From assembly GCA_900544465.1 (NCBI GenBank), contig UQVT01000103.1:1-7222 (forward strand): a stretch of 7,222 bases of DNA, given 5' to 3'. Each line of letters starts with the position of its first letter. Within the stretch, counting starts at the first letter, position 1. Made by a program: the position numbers and the translations under genes. Source of the DNA: an uncultured Collinsella sp. (GTDB lineage Bacteria > Actinomycetota > Coriobacteriia > Coriobacteriales > Coriobacteriaceae). A model generated the notes under the pieces. The model ran no database searches. It was not told the origin of the DNA and saw only the letters and a program-made list of their open reading frames with translations. Positions 1-5,756 of this stretch are shown here, piece after piece.

Positions 1-1128
1 CTGAGCGCGCGAGGCGTCGTTGAGCGAGCCCAGCACGGTCACCTTGTTCTGCGCCAGGGTGATGTCCTTCATGCCCTCGAGCTCCTTGGTCATAACCTTG
101 GCAGCGGTGGGCGCCCAGGAGCCAGCCTCGACAAGCGCCACGGTACGGTTCTGGTAGGCGTGCTCGGCAAGCGTGTGGATAAAGGTGCTCATGGACGGGA
201 AGATCTCGCCCTGATAGGTGATGGAGGCGAGCACCAGACGGTCATAGCGGAACGCATCCTCAACGGCCTCGGCCATATCATCGCGAGCCAGGTCAAAGAC
301 GGAGACCTTCTGGCCGCGGGCCTCGAGCGCAGATGCAAGCTCCTCAACGGCAGCCTTCAGATGGCCGTACACGCTCGCATAGGCAATCGTGATGCCCTCG
401 TCCTCGGGCTGATAGCTCGACCAGGTGTTATAGGTGTCGAGGTAATAGCCCAGGTTCTCGGTAAGAACAGGACCATGGAGCGGACAGATGATTTGGATAT
501 CCAGATCGGCGGCCTTCTTGAGCACGGTCTGCACGAATTTGCCGAACTTACCGACGATGCCAAAGTAGTAGCGGCGCGCTTCGCAAGCCCAGCCTTCCGG
601 GTCCTCGATGTCGTTGGCGCCGAACTTGCCAAAGCCGTCGGCACTAAAGAGCACCTTGTCGGTAGACTCGTAGGAGAAGATCACCTCGGGCCAGTGCACG
701 TTGGGAGCGCCGACAAACGTTAGGCTGTGACCGCCCAGATCGAGCACGTCGCCCTCTTTGACGACCATCTTGCGCTCGGGGTAGTCGGTGCCAAAGTAGT
801 TGACCATCATGCGGAAGGCGCCCATGCTGGCCACAATCTGTGCCTGGGGATAGCGTTCCATAAAGGCGGCGATACCGGCGGAGTGATCGGGCTCCATGTG
901 ATGGACGACCAGGTAGTCGGGCGTACGGCCGTCGAGCGCGGCCTCGAGGTTGCCGAGCCATTCGTCGACAAAGCCAGCGTCAACCGAATCGGCGACAGCG
1001 ATTTTATCGCCCAAGATAACATAGCTGTTGTATGCCATGCCGTTCTCGGACACGTCGTACTGGCCCTCGAACAGGTCAATGTCGTGATCGTCGACACCGA
1101 TGTAGCGGATATCCTTGGTGATCTCCAT
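1..1128 (-). CDS. fprA: A-type flavodiiron protein (O2/NO reductase), C-terminus cut by window edge
   Basis: This gene reads without a stop from ATG at 1128 to the window edge, 376 codons; the family is usually about 400 residues, so only a short tail should be missing. Flavodiiron proteins reduce O2 to water or NO to N2O in the cytoplasm and protect anaerobes. The N-terminal beta-lactamase-like domain (about 1-245) carries all expected diiron ligands: His77, Glu79, Asp81 and His82 in HHMEPDHSA, His145 in NVHWPE, Asp164 in SADGF and His218 in CPLHGP. A flavodoxin-like FMN domain starts near residue 247 (ITIAYASVYGHLKAAV). The start is supported by AGGAGG at 1138-1143 with a 9-nt spacer. It lies downstream of the LacI gene on the same strand, but the 129-bp gap and a candidate promoter suggest separate transcription. 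Whether a rubredoxin or other C-terminal domain follows cannot be seen. Confidence 0.95.
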   Translation of the reverse strand, partial: MEITKDIRYIGVDDHDIDLFEGQYDVSENGMAYNSYVILGDKIAVADSVDAGFVDEWLGNLEAALDGRTPDYLVVHHMEPDHSAGIAAFMERYPQAQIVASMGAFRMMVNYFGTDYPERKMVVKEGDVLDLGGHSLTFVGAPNVHWPEVIFSYESTDKVLFSADGFGKFGANDIEDPEGWACEARRYYFGIVGKFGKFVQTVLKKAADLDIQIICPLHGPVLTENLGYYLDTYNTWSSYQPEDEGITIAYASVYGHLKAAVEELASALEARGQKVSVFDLARDDMAEAVEDAFRYDRLVLASITYQGEIFPSMSTFIHTLAEHAYQNRTVALVEAGSWAPTAAKVMTKELEGMKDITLAQNKVTVLGSLNDASRAQ

Positions 1129-1144
1129 CAGGCAAAGCCTCCTA

Positions 1145-1168
1145 GATAGACAAAAGAACCCGTCTATC
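1145..1168 (-). repeat. 7-bp inverted repeat in the flavodiiron leader
   Basis: GATAGAC at 1145-1151 is a perfect reverse complement of GTCTATC at 1162-1168, with a 10-nt spacer. One arm overlaps the candidate -10 and the other ends next to the AGGAGG ribosome binding site (1138-1143). It could be an operator for a redox-responsive regulator, or an RNA hairpin if transcription starts further upstream. A second, looser inverted repeat, CGGCAG at 1177-1182 and CTGCCG at 1198-1203, lies just upstream of the -10. Neither is followed by a U-tract, so neither looks like a terminator for the LacI gene. Confidence 0.4.
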
Positions 1169-1171
1169 ATA
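1166..1171 (-). promoter_or_regulatory. Candidate extended -10 element of the flavodiiron gene
   Basis: Read on the minus strand, TATGAT is preceded by TGC, giving an extended -10 (TGnTATGAT). It lies about 40 nt upstream of the ATG at 1128, so transcription would start near 1159 with a leader of about 30 nt. No good -35 hexamer is present 16-18 nt upstream, which is tolerable for an extended -10 promoter. Predicted by eye only. Confidence 0.45.
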
Positions 1172-1257
1172 GCACTCGGCAGCATTCCAACTGTTATCTG
1201 CCGGCATCCTTACCGATTGTTATTGAAATACGATAAATCGCCGTTTACCTGCGCAAA

Positions 1258-2289
1258 CTATGAGCGTGGTATCGCCGTGCTATGTCGAATAATGAGCTGG
1301 CCGGGAATACGAATGGCAACGGTTTTGCCCGCCGTACCCGCCTCGGGAACCGCATGCTCGAATACCTCGCGTCCGCGCTGATGCAAATCGAATCGAACGG
1401 TCGTGAGCTCGTTATGCGCGACAAAATCATCGAGCGAATCGTCGACACCCACCACGCTCACGTCCTCGGGCACGCGCAGGCCGCTATCGCGCAGCGCTGC
1501 AATCGCGCCATTTGCCATCTGGTCGTTTGCCGCGTAAATCGCCGTCATGGTGCGATCGTGCTCGGCCAGGTACCTGCCGGCCTCGTAGCCGCTGTTGGCA
1601 GACCAGTCGCCCTCGAGCGGCTCTGCCGGCTCGATGTGTTTACGCTCGAGCGCATCCTGCCAACCGGCTCGACGAAATTGCTCGTCGACCGAGAACGACG
1701 GGCCGCCAATATAGCGAATCTGCCCGTGCCCCAGCTCAAACAGGTGATCCATAAGCAAGAGCGAGCAGCCGTAATGGTCGGAATCGACCGTAGTCACGCG
1801 CGGATGCGCGTACATGGTAACGATGACCGTTCCAATGCCCGGCAGTGGATCAAACGTCTCAAAATCGGGCGCCATGCGGCTCATGCCGATGATGATGCCG
1901 TCCACGGGCAGTGCGGCCATACGACGCGTGGCCTCGGCAAGCGAAAACTCCTCGGTCTTGGACATCTCGACCAGCGTGATGGCACAATTATGCTCGCGAG
2001 CAGCGCTGGCGATGCCGTCGATCATTGAGAGGTTGCCAAACTTGGTGACATCGTTGACGCATAGGCCAACCGAATGGTATCGACCGTCGCGCAGCGAGCG
2101 ACCGGCATAACTCGGACGAAAGCCGAGCTCTTGCATAGCGGACTGCACGCGCTGGCGCGTCTGCTCGTTAACGTTGGGCAAGCCGTTGGCGACGCGCGAA
2201 ACCGTCTGCTGCGAAACGCCAGCAGCGCGGGCGACGTCGGCCATGGAGACCGGACGCGTACCTGTATCGTTGGACGGGCGCCTTGCCAC
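1258..2289 (-). CDS. LacI/GalR-family transcriptional repressor, probable regulator of galKT
   Basis: 343 residues, normal for the family. The DNA-binding domain has the classic helix-turn-helix at residues 16-36 (MADVARAAGVSQQTVSRVANG) and a hinge helix near RPSYAGRSL (58-66), whose leucine normally inserts into the operator centre. The rest is a periplasmic-binding-protein-like effector domain; recognisable family segments are DHLFELGH (181-188), FSVDEQFRRAGWQDALE (199-215) and NDQMANGAIAALRDSGLRVP (255-274), followed by VSVVGVDD. The start is GTG, with AAGGTGAT about 3-6 nt upstream; an ATG at codon 16 would cut into the helix-turn-helix. It is divergent from galK, and three sites sharing a 13-bp core lie between them, so I infer galactose-responsive repression of galKT and autoregulation. 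The effector cannot be read from sequence; I give no symbol because galR is not proven. Confidence 0.93.
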   Translation of the reverse strand: MARRPSNDTGTRPVSMADVARAAGVSQQTVSRVANGLPNVNEQTRQRVQSAMQELGFRPSYAGRSLRDGRYHSVGLCVNDVTKFGNLSMIDGIASAAREHNCAITLVEMSKTEEFSLAEATRRMAALPVDGIIIGMSRMAPDFETFDPLPGIGTVIVTMYAHPRVTTVDSDHYGCSLLLMDHLFELGHGQIRYIGGPSFSVDEQFRRAGWQDALERKHIEPAEPLEGDWSANSGYEAGRYLAEHDRTMTAIYAANDQMANGAIAALRDSGLRVPEDVSVVGVDDSLDDFVAHNELTTVRFDLHQRGREVFEHAVPEAGTAGKTVAIRIPGQLIIRHSTAIPRS

Positions 2290-2382
2290 AGGATCACCTT
2301 CACCCTTGCGAGATCTGAATAGCGTGAATGCCGGCCCGGGCAGGAGTTTAGCCCGCGCCGAGGCCCGCTATCGTCGGACGCA

Positions 2383-2395
2383 TGTTAACGTACTC
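2383..2395 (+). promoter_or_regulatory. Putative LacI operator, site 1 (LacI-gene proximal)
   Basis: TGTTAACGTACTC, identical over 13 bp to sites 2 and 3. The central CG (2389-2390) and flanking TGTTAA resemble the pseudo-palindromic centres bound by LacI-family proteins. It lies about 95 bp upstream of the regulator's GTG start, suitable for autoregulation. It is in the same orientation as site 3 and has the most divergent 3' flank. Confidence 0.65.
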
Positions 2396-2422
2396 TACTT
2401 TTTCAATCCGCATCTCTTCTGC

Positions 2423-2451
2423 TTTATAAGTCCATACGGCAATACCGTTCA
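2423..2451 (-). promoter_or_regulatory. Candidate promoter of the LacI-family gene
   Basis: On the minus strand TATAAA (2423-2428) is a good -10, with TGAACG (2446-2451) as a weak -35 at a 17-nt spacing. Transcription would start near 2416, and operator site 1 would lie 20-35 nt downstream, where a bound repressor could block elongation. By eye only; the -35 matches the consensus at three of six positions. Confidence 0.3.
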
Positions 2452-2487
2452 CGGCTGTATTTCTACCGATTACCAGATTCTCAAAAA

Positions 2488-2515
2488 GTGACAAGCGATG
2501 TGTTATGAGTACGTT
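2488..2515 (+). promoter_or_regulatory. Weak candidate promoter of galKT
   Basis: GTGACA (2488-2493) matches the -35 consensus at five of six positions. At a 16-nt spacing the -10 would be TACGTT (2510-2515), a poor match that falls inside operator site 2. Transcripts would then begin near 2522 and run through site 3. An alternative is a promoter whose -10 is CATAAC in site 3. I cannot decide between them. Confidence 0.22.
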
Positions 2516-2520
2516 AACAT
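2502..2520 (-). promoter_or_regulatory. Putative LacI operator, site 2
   Basis: On the minus strand this reads ATGTTAACGTACTCATAAC and matches site 3 at 18 of 19 positions, including a perfect 17-bp stretch. Its outer bases are symmetric (ATG...CAT around ACGT), as expected of a dimer-bound site. Its central CG (2512-2513) is 123 bp from site 1 and 64 bp from site 3, the latter close to six helical turns. Confidence 0.7.
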
Positions 2521-2568
2521 AGCCCGTAACGTGCGGTATCGTGAACACTTGGTTCATGCCGCTTTAAG

Positions 2569-2587
2569 TTGTTAACGTACTCATAAC
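2569..2587 (+). promoter_or_regulatory. Putative LacI operator, site 3 (galK proximal)
   Basis: TTGTTAACGTACTCATAAC, centred on CG at 2576-2577 and ending 40 bp before the galK ATG. With site 2 it forms a perfect 17-bp inverted repeat (2502-2518 against 2571-2587) separated by 52 bp. A repressor here would cover the promoter or early transcribed region of galK; CATAAC at 2582-2587 within the site could itself act as a weak -10. Confidence 0.7.
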
Positions 2588-2627
2588 GACGCAAAACCCA
2601 CCCGGGCGCGCCAAGGAAAGGACTCCC

Positions 2628-3833
2628 ATGACCACCCCCGACGAAAAGACATTCGCCACGCTCACCAAGCTGTTCGAAGAGGAGTTTGGCCCCATCGGCG
2701 ACCGCCAGGTGCTCTACGTGCACGCGCCCGGCCGCTCCGAGATCAGCGGCAACCACACTGACCACGAGGGTGGCCACGTTATCGCCGGCTCGCTCGATGT
2801 CGCCGTTGACGGCATCGCCGTGGCAACCGATTCCAACAAGGTTCGCGTAGCCGACGAGGGCTATCCCACGTTTGAAATCGCGCTCGACACGCTAGACGTT
2901 CAGGAGTCCGAGAAGGGCACGTCCGCGAGCCTCGTCCGCGGCATGGCCCACGAAATCGCTGCTCTGGGCGTTGAGCCCCAGGGCTTCGACTTCGCCTTCA
3001 CCTGCTCTGTCCCCTCGGGCGGCGGCCTTTCCAGCTCCGCTGCTGTCGAGGCGGCATACGGTCGCGCCATGGAGACGCTCTGGGGAGCACCCGCCATCGA
3101 GCCCGTCGCGCTCGCCCAGATGAGCCAGCGCACCGAGAACAACTATTACGGCAAGCCCTGCGGTCTGATGGACCAGGCCGCTGTGTGCCTGGGCGGCCTC
3201 GCCTACATGGACTTTGAGGACCAGGCTCAGCCTAAAACCCAGAAGCTCGAGCTCAACTTTGAGGATCACGGTTATGCGCTCGTGCTCGTTAAGGTCGGTG
3301 CCGACCACGTGGCCGCCACCGACGACTACGCCGCCGTTCCGCGCGAGATGCAGGACGTCGCTGCCGAGTTTGGCAAGGCACGCCTGTGCGAGGTAAACGT
3401 GGCGGACTTTGACGCCAAGCTCCCCGAGCTGCGCGCCAAGCTGGGCGACCGCGCCTGCCTGCGCGCCGTTCACTACTGGTACGAAAACGGCCTGGTCGAC
3501 AAGCGCTGGGCTGCCCTGAACGCCGGAGACATCGATCAGTTCCTGGTCCTGACGCGCGAGTCCGGCGCCAGCTCTGCCATGTACCTACAGAATGTCGTTG
3601 CCAAGCTGGGCTCCGAGCAGCCCTCCATGTATGCCCTGGCGCTGGCCGAGCACGTGCTCGACGGCCGTGGCGCCGTCCGTATCCACGGTGGCGGCTTTGG
3701 TGGCACCATCCAGGCCTTCGTGCCGCTCGACCTGGTCGACACCTTCATTGCCAAGATGAACGGCTGGCTGGGCGAGGGCTCTGCCCGCCACTACGCAATT
3801 TCTGACAAGGGGGCTTACGCGGCATGGCTGTAA
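2628..3833 (+). CDS. galK: Galactokinase
   Basis: Phosphorylates alpha-D-galactose with ATP to galactose-1-phosphate, the first committed Leloir step, in the cytoplasm. The protein is 401 residues, close to the usual 380-400. It is a GHMP kinase with all three signatures: the substrate-binding segment PGRSEISGNHTDHEGG (34-49) including Arg36, the ATP-binding loop SVPSGGGLSSSAA (128-140), and RIHGGGFGGT (351-360) near the C-terminus. The catalytic aspartate is expected in CGLMDQAA (Asp182). The substrate segment is the SEISGNHTDH variant I associate with Gram-positive and Bacteroidetes anaerobes, rather than the GEHTDYN form of enteric GalK. ATG 2628 is supported by AAGGAAAGGA at 2613-2622. 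Its end overlaps galT by 10 nt, so the two are co-transcribed. Upstream operator-like sites indicate control by the divergent LacI-family protein. Confidence 0.96.
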   Translation: MTTPDEKTFATLTKLFEEEFGPIGDRQVLYVHAPGRSEISGNHTDHEGGHVIAGSLDVAVDGIAVATDSNKVRVADEGYPTFEIALDTLDVQESEKGTSASLVRGMAHEIAALGVEPQGFDFAFTCSVPSGGGLSSSAAVEAAYGRAMETLWGAPAIEPVALAQMSQRTENNYYGKPCGLMDQAAVCLGGLAYMDFEDQAQPKTQKLELNFEDHGYALVLVKVGADHVAATDDYAAVPREMQDVAAEFGKARLCEVNVADFDAKLPELRAKLGDRACLRAVHYWYENGLVDKRWAALNAGDIDQFLVLTRESGASSAMYLQNVVAKLGSEQPSMYALALAEHVLDGRGAVRIHGGGFGGTIQAFVPLDLVDTFIAKMNGWLGEGSARHYAISDKGAYAAWL

Positions 3834-5452
3834 TGACTGACGTGCGCGAGGCCGCGCAGGGCTTGATTGAGTATGCCATCCATCGATCGATGATCCGACA
3901 GGACGATCGCATCTGGGCCTACAACACCATTTTGGAGTGCATCGGCGCCACGGGCCCGGCGCTCGACATGGCCTGGGCGCTCCAGGTCGAGAAACTCTCG
4001 CTCTTGCACCCCGATACCCTGCCCAACTTTGACCTTGAAGGCACACTTGCCGCGCTTGCCGAGGCGGCTGTTGCCAACGGTGCTGCCGAGGACACGGTAT
4101 CGGGCCGCGACCGCATCGCCATGCGCATCATGGGCGTGCTGATGCCGAGGCCTTCGGTTGTAAACGAGGAATTCAACGGCCGCATGGGCGTCAACGAGCC
4201 CCGCGCCGCGACTGATTGGTTCTACGGCCTGTGCTGCAACGCCGGCTACGTGCGCCGTGCCGCCATCGCGCGCAACATCAAATGGAGCACCCCCACCAAC
4301 TGGGGCGACCTCGAGATCACCATCAACCTATCAAAGCCCGAGAAGGACCCGCGCGATATTGCCGCGGCCGGCGCCGCCAAAAACACGGGCGAGAAGTATC
4401 CCGCCTGCCAGCTCTGCATCGAAAACGAGGGCTATCCCGGACGCTCCGCTGCAGCCGACGGCGGCGCCCATCCCGCCCGCCAGAATCTGCGCGTTATCCC
4501 CATTAAGCTCGACGGCGAGCGCTGGGGCTTCCAATACAGCCCGTACGCGTACTTTAACGAGCACTGCATTGCCATGAGCTCCGAGCATCGTCCGATGCAC
4601 GTCGACCGCAAGGGGCTGACCTGCCTGCTCGACTTTGTCGACCTGTTCCCGCACTACTTTATTGGCTCCAACGCCGACCTGCCCATCGTGGGCGGCTCGA
4701 TTCTGTCGCACGACCACTTCCAGGGCGGCGCGCACGAGTTCCCCATGATGCATGCCGCCGAGGTCTCGCAGTTTAGCGTGCCCGGTTTTGACCAGGTCAG
4801 CGGTACCGTGCTGCAGTGGCCGCTCTCGGTGCTGCGCCTGCGCTCGCATGACCGCGCTCAGCTGCTCGACGCTGCCGAGAAGATTATCCTCGCCTGGCGC
4901 GAGTGGACCGATGAGTCTGTGGGCGTCATCGCGTACACAGCCGATGGCGTGGCGCACAACACCGTGACGCCCGTCATCCGCCGCGTCGACTCTCGCGGAA
5001 ATGCCGGCGGCGAAATCTACGAGGCCTACCTGGCGCTTCGCTGCAACATCACGACCGACGAGCATCCGCTGGGCGTGTTCCACCCGCATGCCGAGTACCA
5101 CCACATTAAGAAGGAGAACATCGGCCTGATCGAGGTCATGGGCCTGGCCATTCTTCCGCCGCGCCTGGTTCCCGAGCTCGGCGCTGTCCGCGAGCACCTG
5201 CTGGCGGCCAAGGTCGATGCCAGCTACGACCTTGCCGGTGCGCTCGAGGTCGATGATCTTTGCCGCAGCCACGCCGCATGGGCCGAGGATGTCTTTGCAC
5301 GCCGCGCCGATGAACTTACGACCGACAACGCCATCGATATCCTGCACGAGGAGGTCGGCGTGGTGTTTGGCCACGTGCTCGACAACGCCGGCGTCTTTAA
5401 GTGGGACGAAGCCGGCCGCGCCGCCCAGCAGCGCTTTATCGACTCGCTGTAG
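3824..5452 (+). CDS. galT: Galactose-1-phosphate uridylyltransferase, class II
   Basis: Exchanges galactose-1-phosphate and UDP-glucose to give UDP-galactose and glucose-1-phosphate, directly using the galK product. Class II GalT is the Gram-positive type, distinct from the enteric HPH-type enzyme. The signature DLPIVGGSILSHDHFQGG lies at residues 285-302, with the HDH histidines at 296 and 298. Other recognisable segments are RAATDWFYGLC in the N-terminal half and CQLCIENEGYPGR just before HPARQNLRVIPI. At 542 residues it is somewhat longer than the roughly 490-515 I expect for the class. The start is chosen at 3824, 10 nt after AAGGGGG (3807-3813), inside the end of galK. A second in-frame ATG at 3833 shares a base with the galK stop (TAATG) and would remove only three residues. 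Either start implies translational coupling. An intrinsic terminator follows 47 nt after the stop. Confidence 0.96.
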   Translation: MAVMTDVREAAQGLIEYAIHRSMIRQDDRIWAYNTILECIGATGPALDMAWALQVEKLSLLHPDTLPNFDLEGTLAALAEAAVANGAAEDTVSGRDRIAMRIMGVLMPRPSVVNEEFNGRMGVNEPRAATDWFYGLCCNAGYVRRAAIARNIKWSTPTNWGDLEITINLSKPEKDPRDIAAAGAAKNTGEKYPACQLCIENEGYPGRSAAADGGAHPARQNLRVIPIKLDGERWGFQYSPYAYFNEHCIAMSSEHRPMHVDRKGLTCLLDFVDLFPHYFIGSNADLPIVGGSILSHDHFQGGAHEFPMMHAAEVSQFSVPGFDQVSGTVLQWPLSVLRLRSHDRAQLLDAAEKIILAWREWTDESVGVIAYTADGVAHNTVTPVIRRVDSRGNAGGEIYEAYLALRCNITTDEHPLGVFHPHAEYHHIKKENIGLIEVMGLAILPPRLVPELGAVREHLLAAKVDASYDLAGALEVDDLCRSHAAWAEDVFARRADELTTDNAIDILHEEVGVVFGHVLDNAGVFKWDEAGRAAQQRFIDSL

Positions 5453-5499
5453 TACGCGAACTCGAAAGCACGCACTTAACAAATAGCGCCTACACGACC

Positions 5500-5538
5500 A
5501 CGGCGCCCGCCGGCAACATCGCCGACGGGCGCCGTTTT
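5500..5538 (+). terminator. Strong intrinsic terminator of galKT
   Basis: Arms ACGGCGCCCG (5500-5509) and CGGGCGCCGT (5526-5535) are perfectly complementary over 10 bp. After one C/A mismatch the stem continues with CGGC/GCCG (5511-5514 and 5521-5524), leaving a 6-nt loop. TTTT follows at 5535-5538. It lies 47 nt after the galT stop and separates the galactose operon from the repeat and ATPase region. Confidence 0.9.
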
Positions 5539-5570
5539 CTGATGCAAGGGTAGCTAATTTGCACCAAAAC

Positions 5571-5618
5571 AAGGAGTGTTCCAAACTGCCGACAGAGAAG
5601 GAACGCTCCCACCTGCCG
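5571..5618 (+). repeat. 48-bp intergenic repeat, left copy
   Basis: Begins AAGGAGTGTTCCAAACTGCC and matches 7081-7128 at 41 of 48 positions in the same orientation, so the two copies bracket the ATPase gene. Each copy is built from two related 21-bp units with a 27-bp period (AAGGA...GTCCC...CTGCCG). In this copy the hairpin arms are imperfect (CGACAG at 5600-5605 against CTGCCG at 5613-5618). A short frame is open through it from GTG 5576 to 5800 (74 codons), but it overlaps the ATPase start out of frame and I do not call it a gene. Confidence 0.75.
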
Positions 5619-5627
5619 ACCTGAATC

Positions 5628-5713
5628 CCCACATTATTCGATGGAAAAACGTGGTTACCTCCCACATTATTCGATGGAGAAACGTGGTTTACTCCCACAT
5701 TATTCGATGGAAA
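5628..5713 (+). repeat. Three tandem 33-bp-period repeats upstream of the ATPase gene
   Basis: Units start at 5628, 5661 and 5694, each with the identical 18-bp core CCCACATTATTCGATGGA. The first two full units match at 30 of 33 positions; the third is truncated after about 20 bp. Within full units the arms CCAC and GTGG form a small imperfect inverted repeat. The array ends 15 bp before the candidate -10 of the ATPase gene. The period is close to three helical turns, so equivalent positions face the same side of the DNA. The absence of distinct spacers and the small copy number argue against a CRISPR array. Confidence 0.85.
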
Positions 5714-5733
5714 GACCAAAACGGTCTTATACT
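5712..5733 (+). promoter_or_regulatory. Candidate ATPase promoter with overlapping palindrome
   Basis: TATACT at 5728-5733 is a good -10, about 24 nt before the ATG at 5757. The upstream -35 is poor, only TCGATG-like sequence within the last 33-bp repeat. A perfect 6-bp inverted repeat, AAGACC (5712-5717) and GGTCTT (5723-5728) around AAAAC, sits in the spacer and touches the -10. It may be an operator, perhaps autoregulatory. Confidence 0.4.
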
Positions 5734-5756
5734 AACCATGATCGTTAGGGGGCAGT

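Larger units (their letters stand above)
2290..2627. promoter_or_regulatory. Divergent control region between the LacI gene and galK
   Basis: This 338-bp stretch holds no gene I can support. It is clearly more A/T-rich than the flanking coding sequence from about 2380 to 2590. It contains three copies of a putative LacI operator, candidate promoters for both directions and the galK ribosome binding site. There is also a short palindrome, TGAAC/GTTCA, at 2542-2556 between operators 2 and 3. A partial match to the operator core (TAACGTGC, 2527-2534) may be a degenerate extra site. Confidence 0.8.

Noticed and set aside
160..1149. Plus-strand frames opposite the flavodiiron gene
   Set aside because: The minus-strand protein shows every diiron ligand of the family, so the opposite-strand frames are shadows.
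1200..1257. Possible terminator after the LacI-family gene
   Set aside because: Only a 4-bp CGAT/ATCG hairpin is present and no U-tract follows, so read-through toward fprA cannot be excluded.
2348..2557. 69-codon minus-strand frame in the divergent control region
   Set aside because: It covers two operator sites, has no clear ribosome binding site and resembles no known protein.
2892..3473. 193-codon frame antisense to galK
   Set aside because: A shadow of galK codon bias with no domain signature; galK itself is unmistakable.
5628..5713. Possible short CRISPR array
   Set aside because: Only three copies, the region between cores is itself repeated rather than unique, and no cas genes are nearby.
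4331..5719. 462-codon open frame antisense to galT, running through the terminator and the 33-bp repeats
   Set aside because: It mirrors the G/C-ending codons of galT, has no recognisable domain, crosses a strong terminator, and its repeated SNNVG peptide only reflects the 33-bp (11-codon) DNA repeats.
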